DNA of 5,425 bases from Pseudomonadota bacterium (GCA_011042595.1 DQWO01000030.1:1-5425); one strand, 5' to 3'. Positions 1-5,151 are shown, counted from the stretch's first letter. A program made the numbers and translations. Notes: generated from the letters alone by a model not told the origin.

Positions 1-446
1 CCACAACCACGACCGCCGCCCATTCCACCGCCGCCGCCGCGACCCATTCCAGGGGCAACGGGAACTGCACCCTGAGCCTGAGTATTCATTCCCGCATGAT
101 CCGCAACATTTGGACCAGCGGATGATTGCAAGCTTCCCTGTTCAAAATTTTTAACCGCTTCTCCAACCGTTCCTGCAGCCCCTGTCACCACCTGGACTCC
201 AGCATCCTGAAGAACCGCAAAGGCGTTAGGCCCACAATTTCCTGTCAGCACCGTTTTTACCCCTTTGCTGACCACCATCTGAGCTGCCTGGGTTCCGGCA
301 CCACCGGATGCACCTTGAAACTCATTCGCCAAGGCTTCTGAACTACCGGAATCCGTATCATAAATAATAAAAAACTGACAACGACCAAAACGAGGATCAA
401 CCTGGGCATCCATGTTTGACCCGCTGGAACTCACTGCTATTTTCAT
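1..446 (-). CDS. NifX/NifB-family (MTH1175-like) cofactor-binding protein, 3' end off the window
   Basis: The reading frame starts at ATG 446-444 with AGGAG nine bases upstream and runs off the left edge after 148 codons, so the C-terminus is missing. The first ~110 residues are a complete dinitrogenase iron-molybdenum cofactor domain: MKIAVSS strand, the family motif RFGRC at 19-23, an acceptor loop rich in Gly/Ala around 45-55 and TGNCGPNA at 68-75, where other members usually have GxxGPKA. After about residue 130 comes a low-complexity tail of Gly, Arg and Met ending (within the window) in GRGC at 145-148. Family members bind Fe-Mo cofactor precursors or, in the orange protein, a Mo-Cu-S cluster. 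Cys23 and Cys71 plus the tail cysteine are possible extra ligands (inference). It lies 74 bases downstream of the DUF5320 gene, a common partner, and is probably co-transcribed with it. The exact cofactor is unknown. Confidence 0.88.
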   Translation of the reverse strand, partial: MKIAVSSSGSNMDAQVDPRFGRCQFFIIYDTDSGSSEALANEFQGASGGAGTQAAQMVVSKGVKTVLTGNCGPNAFAVLQDAGVQVVTGAAGTVGEAVKNFEQGSLQSSAGPNVADHAGMNTQAQGAVPVAPGMGRGGGGGMGGGRGC

Positions 447-520
447 GATCTTTTTCTCCTCTCATCTGTCTGGTTATGGGATAGACAAACCTAATTCGGT
501 TACCTTTTAAACCGGCCGAT

Positions 521-817
521 TTAATCAGCCTGTTGTTTTTGCTGTAGTTGATCTTCCAATTGTTTGATTCTCACTTCCAACTGCTCCAAGTTCTGCCGCC
601 ATCCGGTAGCCTGCTGCTGCAGAAACTGCAATTCAGTCTGGGGATCATAACCGTAAGCCTGGGGTCTGCCATAGGGCATCCCCGGAACGCCACGGTTCCA
701 GCCACCAAAACGAGGACCGTAGCTATAAGGACCGGGGACACCGGTAGCACAGTAGCCCCGTCGACCGCCGGTCATGGGCCCCATACCCTGGGGTCCTGTT
801 CCATCAAATCCTGGCAT
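521..817 (-). CDS. DUF5320 family protein, Gly/Tyr-rich head with C-terminal coiled coil
   Basis: This 98-residue protein begins MPGFDGTGPQGMGPMTGG, the typical opening of DUF5320 proteins, followed by GYC (Cys23) and a Gly/Pro/Tyr/Arg-rich segment to about residue 58. Residues 61-96 are Gln/Leu/Glu-rich with heptad-like leucines and predict a coiled coil, so it probably oligomerises or binds a partner. I start it at ATG 817-815 because AGGAGG (831-826) sits eight bases upstream; a GTG nine bases further up is in frame but overlaps that ribosome site, so it cannot be the start. The family has no assigned biochemical role; in anaerobes it is repeatedly found beside NifX/MTH1175-like proteins and Mrp ATPases, as here (NifX-like genes on both sides). 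A role as partner or scaffold in that system is inference. No signal peptide or membrane segment is seen. Confidence 0.87.
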   Translation of the reverse strand: MPGFDGTGPQGMGPMTGGRRGYCATGVPGPYSYGPRFGGWNRGVPGMPYGRPQAYGYDPQTELQFLQQQATGWRQNLEQLEVRIKQLEDQLQQKQQAD

Positions 818-825
818 TTGCCTCA

Positions 826-831
826 CCTCCT
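826..831 (-). promoter_or_regulatory. Shine-Dalgarno site fixing the DUF5320 start
   Basis: AGGAGG read on the minus strand (831 to 826), eight bases before ATG 817. The in-frame GTG at 826-824 begins on the last G of this site, which rules it out as the start codon. Confidence 0.8.
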
Positions 832-853
832 GTGATTGTCAACCGCATTTCCC

Positions 854-882
854 ATCATACGACGACTATTAATTCATGCCGA
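854..882 (-). promoter_or_regulatory. Candidate sigma70 promoter for the DUF5320 / third NifX-like gene unit
   Basis: On the minus strand a -35-like TCGGCA (882-877, four of six matches) is followed after 17 bases by TATGAT (859-854, five of six matches). Transcription would start near 847, leaving a short leader before the Shine-Dalgarno site at 831. The 14-bp palindrome at 884-897 ends one base upstream of the -35. Inferred by eye only. Confidence 0.45.
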
Positions 883-883
883 A

Positions 884-897
884 TTAGGCATGCCTAA
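884..897. promoter_or_regulatory. Perfect 14-bp palindrome, putative operator
   Basis: TTAGGCATGCCTAA is its own reverse complement over all 14 bases and lies in the 98-base gap upstream of the DUF5320 gene, abutting a candidate -35 element. The TTAGG...CCTAA arms resemble operators of DtxR/IdeR/MntR-type metal-dependent repressors, but the half-site spacing differs from the classical 19-bp DtxR box, so the identity of the regulator is a guess. A second overlapping inverted repeat, CATGCC (875-880) with GGCATG (887-892), could fold as a hairpin in RNA. Confidence 0.5.
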
Positions 898-907
898 CCA
901 CACATGT

Positions 908-944
908 AAAAAATTTTAAAATCGTTGCAGCCGGTATTGCTGCA
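908..944 (-). terminator. Weak candidate intrinsic terminator at the end of the second NifX-like gene
   Basis: Reading the minus strand, TGCAGC (944-939), a seven-base loop and GCTGCA (931-926) form a six-pair stem inside the last codons of the NifX-like gene, followed within five bases by a T-rich tract interrupted by AAAA and ending in six Ts (913-908). The interruption and short stem make it weak, but it fits with a new promoter immediately downstream. Confidence 0.3.
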
Positions 945-1263
945 GCTGCCCACCTTGATACCTTTGCCTGGCAGTGGAAAAAGGCAGTTCGGCCGGAGCC
1001 AGATAGATGGGAACCTCAGCCGCCTCAAGAATCTCCAGGGCCTTCGGCCCCACCTGCCCGCTTACCACCGCTGCCACATCCCGATTTATAAGCATCTGAG
1101 CCGCACCGGTTCCGGCGCCAACTGCGGCGCCGGCAGCCGGATTGGCCACATAGTCAATATCACCACTCTGATCATCAAACAAAGCAAAGAAAGGACAACG
1201 ACCAAACCGCGAATCCATCATCGCTTTTTCATTATCGCTGCCAAGACTGAAAGCAATCAGCAT
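916..1263 (-). CDS. NifX/NifB-family (MTH1175-like) cofactor-binding protein
   Basis: A complete 115-residue single-domain member of the dinitrogenase iron-molybdenum cofactor family: beta strand MLIAFSLGS, motif RFGRCP at 19-24, a VANPA acceptor segment at 39-43 followed by an Ala/Gly-rich loop, and SGQVGPKA at 68-75. Family members of this size carry or store metal-sulfur clusters made by Mrp/NBP35- or NifB-type machinery, acting in the cytoplasm. The start ATG 1263 has GAGG eight bases upstream. It follows the preceding NifX-like gene by 22 bases, so the two are almost certainly co-transcribed; the pair may act as a heteromer (inference). Compared with its sister at 1286-1648 it lacks the CGHEH tail and has a long Gln/Arg-rich end (RQRYQGGQLQQYRLQRF). 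Its only cysteine is Cys23. Confidence 0.9.
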   Translation of the reverse strand: MLIAFSLGSDNEKAMMDSRFGRCPFFALFDDQSGDIDYVANPAAGAAVGAGTGAAQMLINRDVAAVVSGQVGPKALEILEAAEVPIYLAPAELPFSTARQRYQGGQLQQYRLQRF

Positions 1264-1285
1264 ACGTTAATCCTCATAAACAATA

Positions 1286-1648
1286 TCAATGTTCATGGCC
1301 ACAGCCGGCAGCCCCGGAAATTTTGCCATCCAGATAGGCCTGCAGAACATTGCCGACATTCCCCCCAACCCCGGTTGCAACGTCGATACCGAATCCCTGG
1401 AACATATCAATGGCTTTTGGCCCCATGCCCCCGGCAATCATGACATCGGCACCCAAAGATTTGATAAAAGCCGGCACCTGGCCGGGAACATGCTGACCAA
1501 AATAGGGGTTTTCAACCACTTCGGTTTTTTCAACCTGGTTATCATCCGTAATATAGGCAACAACATAAGCCGGACAGCGCCCGAAGTGCATGCTCATTTC
1601 ACCATCCAAACCATTTTCGTCATTGGCCGATAACACTATTTTTTTCAC
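1286..1648 (-). CDS. NifX/NifB-family (MTH1175-like) cofactor-binding protein with CGHEH tail
   Basis: A 120-residue member of the dinitrogenase iron-molybdenum cofactor family. Visible are MKKIVLSAN, the metal-site motif HFGRCP at 21-26 (His for Arg relative to its two sisters), VVENP at 44-48, GGMGPKA at 73-79, and a C-terminal CGHEH (Cys116, His118, His120) that looks like an additional metal-binding end. The start is a GTG (1648-1646), supported by GGAGG six bases upstream and by the conserved N-terminal strand beginning right there. The gene lies 51 bases after the nitroreductase gene and 22 bases before the second NifX-like gene. Members of the family carry FeMo-co precursors or the Mo-Cu cluster of the orange protein; which cofactor this one binds cannot be told. 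Confidence 0.9.
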   Translation of the reverse strand: MKKIVLSANDENGLDGEMSMHFGRCPAYVVAYITDDNQVEKTEVVENPYFGQHVPGQVPAFIKSLGADVMIAGGMGPKAIDMFQGFGIDVATGVGGNVGNVLQAYLDGKISGAAGCGHEH

Positions 1649-1699
1649 TGTAATCCTCCAGAATTCATTAGTTACAACTTTTTAAAGTAGAAACATCCA

Positions 1700-2296
1700 T
1701 TATTCTTCAATAAAACACAGATTCTCATCCCCAGAAGCCCAGGGACTTTCATATTTATTCAAAAAAACAAATTCACACAACGGCTTGCGGGGAGATGCCG
1801 CAGAAGGTATTTTTTCAGGATAGCCCATGGGCATCAAGGCAACCACCGAAATCCCTTCCGGAACAGAAAGAATTTTTTCCGCAGCCGACGCATCAAAAAG
1901 TCCCAGAACAACACTTCCAAGCCCCAGAGAATGGGCAGCCAGAGCAAGGTTCTGACTTGCCAGGCCAAGATCATACATATACCAAGAATCTCCTTTGTTG
2001 GTGGCCGGTTTTCCCTTGTAATAACCTGAGAGCTCACGCTTTCCCATAATCGCCAAAACCAAGGGAGCCTGTGTCACCGATTTTCGGGCAGCGTTTTCTT
2101 GGGGAAAAGTTTGTTCCAACCGTTCTTTAACCTCCGGATCCCGAACCACAATAAATTCCCAGCATTGGGTATTGGCCCATGAAGGCGCATATCTGGCTGC
2201 TTCAATAACTTTTTGCAATGTTTCGTTATCAACTTCCCGATCAGCAAATTTCCGGATGCTTCGTCTGGTCATCAAGCATTCTAAAGAATCCATCAT
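1700..2296 (-). CDS. Nitroreductase-family FMN oxidoreductase
   Basis: A 198-residue protein of the usual length for the NfsB/FMN-reductase-like nitroreductase fold. RRSIRKF (11-17) is the N-terminal FMN-phosphate motif, APSWANTQCWEF (38-49) the second flavin-contacting loop, LGLGSVVLG (124-132) the central loop, and MGYPEKIP (157-164) with RKPL (170-173) the C-terminal FMN-binding region. Such enzymes use NAD(P)H to reduce flavin or electron-poor substrates as homodimers in the cytoplasm; the real substrate is not predictable. ATG codons occur in tandem at 2296 and 2293; the upstream purine run (AAGGGGGG) suits the second slightly better, so the start is uncertain by one codon. It sits 33 bases after the NBP35/Mrp-type gene and 51 bases before a NifX-like gene, which suggests it supplies electrons for or protects cluster assembly (inference). 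Confidence 0.9.
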   Translation of the reverse strand: MMDSLECLMTRRSIRKFADREVDNETLQKVIEAARYAPSWANTQCWEFIVVRDPEVKERLEQTFPQENAARKSVTQAPLVLAIMGKRELSGYYKGKPATNKGDSWYMYDLGLASQNLALAAHSLGLGSVVLGLFDASAAEKILSVPEGISVVALMPMGYPEKIPSAASPRKPLCEFVFLNKYESPWASGDENLCFIEE

Positions 2297-2329
2297 TCCC
2301 CCCTTCCGCTACCATCAATTAGAAATAGA

Positions 2330-3214
2330 TTACTTCGTATCCTTTTTTTCCACGAACAAAAGGCATTTATCAGCAACCTGCTTTAAATTCTTTGCCGCCT
2401 GCGACTCTGGAAAAGCAATTACATACGGCTTCCCGGCATCTCCGTTCACCACAATCTGAGGATCAATGGGAACACGGCCCAGAAAGGGGACATCCAATTC
2501 TCTGGCAGCGATTTCACCACCACCCTTTTTAAATAAATCGATTTCTTTTCCACAGTGGGGACAAACAAGGCCACTCATATTTTCCACAATGCCAATTACC
2601 GGGATCTCAAGCTGTTGGCTGAAAACCACCGATTTACGGGAATCAAGCAGGGCCACCTCCTGAGGGGTAGTAACAATAACACTGCCATCAACAGCCTTCA
2701 GCACCTGAGCGACGCTCAAAGGTTCATCACCCGTTCCCGGTGGCAAGTCAACAACCAGATAATCTAATTCACCCCACTGGACATCAGCCACAAACTGCCT
2801 GATCACCGTATGTTTTAACGGTCCCCTCCAGACAACAGGATTATCAACACTTTCAAGCAGAAAAGCCATGGAAACCACAGAAAGACCAGGAATAAACTCC
2901 ATGGGCACGATACCGCCTTCGGTAGCCTGCAAACGGGATTTTTCCAAACCAAGCATCTTCGGCAGATTCGGACCATGAATATCAGCATCCAGCAACCCAA
3001 CCTTCAAGCCTTGCTGAGCCAGCGAAACTGCCAGATTCACCGCGACCGTACTTTTACCAACCCCGCCCTTGCCACTCATTACCACGATAGAGTGTTTTAT
3101 GTGGCTCAGCCTTTCCTGTAGTTGTTCTTCTTCATGACGCTGCTTCTCTTCAGCAGAGCAACTCTCAGCACTGCCACAGCTACTGCATGATGCCCCATCG
3201 GCACAATCACTCAT
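2330..3214 (-). CDS. NBP35/Mrp/ApbC-type Fe-S cluster carrier P-loop ATPase
   Basis: A full-length 294-residue member of the Mrp/NBP35 family, which assembles and transfers [4Fe-4S] clusters as a dimer in the cytoplasm. The deviant Walker A is SGKGGVGKS (47-55), followed by DADIHGPN (76-83) and the Walker B-like [11 protein letters not shown] (154-164); the ligands for the bridging cluster are CPHC (Cys218, Cys221). The N-terminus carries Cys4, Cys10, Cys13 and Cys19; the last three reproduce the C-x2-C-x5-C part of the NBP35 N-terminal ferredoxin-like motif, so this is NBP35-like rather than short Mrp. ATG 3214 has GAGG six bases upstream. It is the natural cluster-assembly partner for the three NifX-like proteins downstream; in Desulfovibrio similar ATPases belong to the orange-protein complex. 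Which cluster is loaded is inference. Confidence 0.95.
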   Translation of the reverse strand: MSDCADGASCSSCGSAESCSAEEKQRHEEEQLQERLSHIKHSIVVMSGKGGVGKSTVAVNLAVSLAQQGLKVGLLDADIHGPNLPKMLGLEKSRLQATEGGIVPMEFIPGLSVVSMAFLLESVDNPVVWRGPLKHTVIRQFVADVQWGELDYLVVDLPPGTGDEPLSVAQVLKAVDGSVIVTTPQEVALLDSRKSVVFSQQLEIPVIGIVENMSGLVCPHCGKEIDLFKKGGGEIAARELDVPFLGRVPIDPQIVVNGDAGKPYVIAFPESQAAKNLKQVADKCLLFVEKKDTK

Positions 3215-3235
3215 TTACTTCCTCGCTTTCCATGA

Positions 3236-3251
3236 TAAATTTTAAAATTTA
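3236..3251. repeat. 16-bp perfect AT-only palindrome upstream of the NBP35-type ATPase gene
   Basis: TAAATTTTAAAATTTA is self-complementary over 16 bases and lies 22 bases upstream of the ATPase start codon, in the 82-base gap after the small HTH-like gene. It could be a protein-binding site or simply AT-rich leader; a candidate -10 (GATAAT, minus strand, 3263-3258) lies just upstream, with only a poor -35 (TTGCTT, 3285-3280). Confidence 0.3.
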
Positions 3252-3296
3252 CTCTGCATTATCACCAATTTGGGACAAAAAGCAATAGTAATGAAA

Positions 3297-3467
3297 TCAA
3301 AAACAGCCTAATTGACACGATATAATTTTCAATTCCAACTTATCGATGAGTTCTCCAACTGCCCTTCGACTAAGACCATACTCCTTAGCGACCATCTCTG
3401 CCTGGGCACAGGTTATTTTGCCCTCCATACTCAACTCTTTAATCTTTTTCTGCACTTCATCACTCAT
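3297..3467 (-). CDS. Small HTH-like protein (56 aa) with C-terminal CQLGCF
   Basis: This short frame reads MSDEVQKKIKELSMEGKITC and on to CQLGCF then TGA. It starts at ATG 3467 with AGGAG seven bases upstream, and its first eight bases overlap the stop of the MerR gene (ATGAGTGA), a layout typical of translational coupling. Residues 21-45 (from AQAEMVAKEYG through LSRRAVGELIDKL) have the spacing of a helix-turn-helix, and three cysteines are present (Cys20, Cys51, Cys55), the last two as CxxxC at the extreme end. It may be a small DNA-binding or MerR-partner protein with a metal or redox-sensitive tail. I have the impression that similar small ORFs ending in CQLGCF occur in other anaerobes, but cannot confirm a family name. 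Function unknown; confidence that it is a real gene comes from ribosome site, overlap and protein-like composition. Confidence 0.78.
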   Translation of the reverse strand: MSDEVQKKIKELSMEGKITCAQAEMVAKEYGLSRRAVGELIDKLELKIISCQLGCF

Positions 3468-3852
3468 CTATGGACTCCTCTAACTTCTCATTGCCTCGCT
3501 GGCGACATCGCCGTTGAGTTTTATAATAACTGGAATTACCTTTTAAGGCGCAATGCCTACAACAATGGTACTCACGACAAGTTTGCTGACGAATTTCCCA
3601 ACAGGGAGCCAGCTGCAATAATTTCTGCAAGCCGGAAATATTAACCCCTTCTTCATGTATCAGCCGCCGCAAGCACTGCAGCCAGTGTACATCATTGCGG
3701 GAATAAAAACGCTTCCCCCCCCTGCGTGAGGGAAAAAGTAAACCGGCCTTTTCATATAAGCGCAAAGTTCGCGGATGTACCTCGAGCAAATCCGCCACAA
3801 CTCCAATAGAATAAGTGGGATAATCATTATCCGCAACCTTGCTTTCAATCAT
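3460..3852 (-). CDS. MerR-family transcriptional regulator with cysteine-rich C-terminus
   Basis: A 130-residue regulator. The winged-helix HTH begins at YSIGVVADLLEVHPRTLRLY (14-33) and continues through EKAGLLFPSRRGGKRFYS (34-51) and the wing; this opening (VHPRTLRLYEKAGLL) is the HspR-like MerR subclass. Residues 60-82 form the start of a helix (LRRLIHEEGVNISGLQKLL). The effector region holds CW at 84-85 and cysteines 84, 92, 97, 98, 101 and 116, enough to bind a metal or Fe-S cluster or to sense redox state (inference). The ATG at 3852 has only a weak ribosome site (GAGAG). It heads the minus-strand cluster, overlaps the 56-residue protein by eight bases and is divergent from DUF3842/CooT genes, so it is the obvious candidate regulator of both sides. 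Its signal is unknown. Confidence 0.9.
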   Translation of the reverse strand: MIESKVADNDYPTYSIGVVADLLEVHPRTLRLYEKAGLLFPSRRGGKRFYSRNDVHWLQCLRRLIHEEGVNISGLQKLLQLAPCWEIRQQTCREYHCCRHCALKGNSSYYKTQRRCRQRGNEKLEESIDE

Positions 3853-3884
3853 CAGCCACTCTCTTTCCTCAAGCTATCAGTATC

Positions 3885-3912
3885 AATATAACCTGTAAAT
3901 AGATATTGTCAA
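3885..3912 (-). promoter_or_regulatory. Sigma70 promoter of the MerR-headed cluster
   Basis: On the minus strand a perfect -35 TTGACA (3912-3907) is followed after 16 bases by TATATT (3890-3885, five of six). Transcription would begin near 3878, about 25 bases before the MerR start codon. A dyad of CAATAT (3884-3889) and ATATTG (3903-3908) spans the core promoter with its centre inside the spacer, where MerR proteins normally bind. The spacer is not the stretched 19-20 bases typical of MerR-activated promoters, so repression or simple autoregulation fits better. Confidence 0.6.
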
Positions 3913-4001
3913 GTCCAAAAAATAAAAAAAGTAGAAATGGCTTGCAAAAAATACACACATAATCTACCAATAGCTATCCAGACAGGAGGTAATAAAAGCT
4001 T

Positions 4002-4421
4002 ATGAGGATAGGAATAATTGATGGGCAGGGAGGCGGCATCGGCAGCGCCATCATCCGCCGCCTGAAAGAGGATTTTGGTGAAAAGGTAGAAATCTGGGCA
4101 CTGGGAACTAATGCCATTGCCACGGCAGCGATGATGAAAGCCCGCGCAAACCGGGGAGCCACCGGCGAAAATGCCATTATTCAGAGCGTGGTAAAAGTTG
4201 ACATGATTCTTGGAACTATTTCCATTATCATGGCCCATGCAATGATGGGGGAACTTACTCCGGCAATGGCCACCGCTATTGCTGCCAGCCCGGCAAAAAA
4301 GCTCCTGCTACCCCTGTCCCAGGAAAACATTAAAATTATTGGTATTTATAAAGAACCGTTGCCCCACCTCATCGATCTCATGGTCAAAATGCTGCAAAAG
4401 GAGTTTATGGAAAATGTGTGA
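4002..4421 (+). CDS. DUF3842 family protein
   Basis: A 139-residue protein matching DUF3842 from memory of the family: MRIGIIDGQGGGIG at the N-terminus (a Gly-rich, nucleotide-binding-like loop at 8-14 after the first strand), ALGTNAIAT (33-41), RGATGENAI (51-59) and SPAKKLLLPL (96-105). The alternation of strand and Gly-rich loop suggests a Rossmann-like fold, but the family has no known reaction. A strong AGGAGGT (3984-3990) lies 12 bases before ATG 4002, a slightly long spacing. The stop codon overlaps the start of the CooT-like gene by eight bases, so the two are translationally coupled. The pairing suggests involvement in nickel or other metallocentre maturation (inference). It is divergent from the MerR gene and may share its control region. 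Confidence 0.9.
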   Translation: MRIGIIDGQGGGIGSAIIRRLKEDFGEKVEIWALGTNAIATAAMMKARANRGATGENAIIQSVVKVDMILGTISIIMAHAMMGELTPAMATAIAASPAKKLLLPLSQENIKIIGIYKEPLPHLIDLMVKMLQKEFMENV

Positions 4422-4608
4422 AGCCAATGCCTATCTAAAAAAACAGAACGGCGAATCCATATTGCTAATGGAAAATGTTTTTTGCCTGAAACCGGAAGGG
4501 AGCAGCTTATTGCTGAAAAATATTTTCGGTGAGCAAAAGGTTGTAGACGCTGAAATACACCAAATATCACTGATGGAACATAAAATCCTTCTCGAGTCCA
4601 ACGAATAA
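4414..4608 (+). CDS. CooT-family nickel-binding protein
   Basis: A 64-residue protein with the signature start MCEANAYL and the family core VFCLKPEGSSLLLKNIFGEQ (22-41), followed by DAEIHQISLMEHKILLE (45-61). In the characterised CooT of Rhodospirillum rubrum, a dimeric small beta protein, Cys2 is essential for nickel binding and the protein serves nickel delivery to carbon monoxide dehydrogenase; Cys2 is present here. The ATG at 4414 has AAGGAG ten bases upstream and overlaps the DUF3842 stop as ATGTGTGA. No CODH or hydrogenase gene lies in the window, so the client enzyme is unknown; the gene symbol cooT is withheld because the family is much broader than the coo operon. Confidence 0.88.
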   Translation: MCEANAYLKKQNGESILLMENVFCLKPEGSSLLLKNIFGEQKVVDAEIHQISLMEHKILLESNE

Positions 4609-4694
4609 GACTTTCTTGGTGGAAAGTTGCCAGCTTACATCCCTCTCTCACCATTCAGAATGTGGTAAATTACAAAAAACAGCCCGTTAAAGGG
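4609..4694. other. Convergent intergenic gap with weak hairpins
   Basis: Between the CooT-like gene (plus) and the PNPOx-like gene (minus). ACTTTC (4610-4615) pairs with GAAAGT (4622-4627) across a six-base loop right after the CooT stop, but no T tract follows. Toward the other side, the minus strand reads a three-pair CCC/GGG stem then CTGTTTTTT, a poor terminator for the PNPOx-like gene. No gene seen. Confidence 0.35.
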
Positions 4695-5141
4695 TCATAA
4701 TTCATTCAATTCGTCAAAAACTTCCCTAATAAACCTTTCCCCCCGATCGGTCTTACACACATACCTTATTCCGGAAACTGTCTTTGAATGCGTAGAGTCA
4801 TCTTTTATTGCTTTTACTTTTGCCTCGACAACACACATGCCAGTGTTGCTATCCATCTTCTCACAAATGATTCTGGCATTACATTTAATTGAAATATTAA
4901 GATCATTTTTTTCACAAAGTGAAATCATGATCTTCGGGTTTAATCGTATGTTTGCGGTAGCCTGATGACCTAAACCAAGACCAAGCAAAAGAGTTTCAGA
5001 ATCTTTAGCGATAATCAAATGGACAGGGGTAGTATTCGGGTACCCATCATCAGAAACAGTTGCAACGACAACGGTTGATTCCCTGGCATTCAGCTGCTTA
5101 ATGGTCATATCATCAAGAAATTCACCAAGATATTTTGACAT
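4695..5141 (-). CDS. Small split-barrel, pyridoxamine 5'-phosphate oxidase-like flavin-binding protein
   Basis: From ATG 5141 this is a 148-residue protein with the PNPOx-like split-barrel pattern: TVVVATVSDDGYPNTTPVH (23-41) followed by a strand-rich stretch with LLLGLGLGHQATANIRLNP (51-69) and ISLCE (73-77). Small members bind FMN, F420 or haem, or have lost cofactor; the substrate is not predictable. I start at 5141 because GGGAG (5151-5147) lies five bases upstream and the fold begins just after. An in-frame ATG at 5183 would add a 14-residue Cys-rich leader (MSDCKCVCIETGEN) but has no ribosome site. Five cysteines are otherwise scattered (76, 87, 93, 103, 129). It is transcribed toward the CooT-like gene and is probably a separate unit unrelated to the cluster on the left. 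Confidence 0.8.
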   Translation of the reverse strand: MSKYLGEFLDDMTIKQLNARESTVVVATVSDDGYPNTTPVHLIIAKDSETLLLGLGLGHQATANIRLNPKIMISLCEKNDLNISIKCNARIICEKMDSNTGMCVVEAKVKAIKDDSTHSKTVSGIRYVCKTDRGERFIREVFDELNEL

Positions 5142-5146
5142 ATTTT

Positions 5147-5151
5147 CTCCC
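5147..5151 (-). promoter_or_regulatory. Ribosome site choosing the internal start of the PNPOx-like gene
   Basis: GGGAG on the minus strand, five bases before ATG 5141. The alternative ATG at 5183 is preceded by ACTTTTTTAG, which has no anti-Shine-Dalgarno complementarity. Confidence 0.55.

Noticed and set aside
818..826. GTG start nine bases upstream for the DUF5320 gene
   Set aside because: The GTG overlaps the AGGAGG ribosome site, while the ATG at 817 has ideal spacing and the family's usual MPGFDGTGP start.
840..915. Sigma54 promoter upstream of DUF5320, as might be expected for an orange-protein-like cluster
   Set aside because: No GG-N10-GC arrangement close to the TGGCAC-N5-TTGCA consensus was found in the gap.
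925..1443. Long plus-strand open frame (172 codons) antisense to two NifX-like genes
   Set aside because: It mirrors two clearly conserved minus-strand genes, has no recognisable domain and no sensible start context.
3882..3912. Stretched 19-bp-spacer MerR-type promoter
   Set aside because: With 19 bases after TTGACA the hexamer is ATTGAT, only three of six matches; the 16-base spacing gives a much better TATATT.
3906..3963. Plus-strand promoter for the DUF3842/CooT pair
   Set aside because: CATAAT (3958-3963) is a fair -10, but no -35 lies at 15-18 bases; TTGTCA (3906-3911) pairs only with a poor TAGAAA at 20 bases. Not strong enough to list, although some promoter must exist here.
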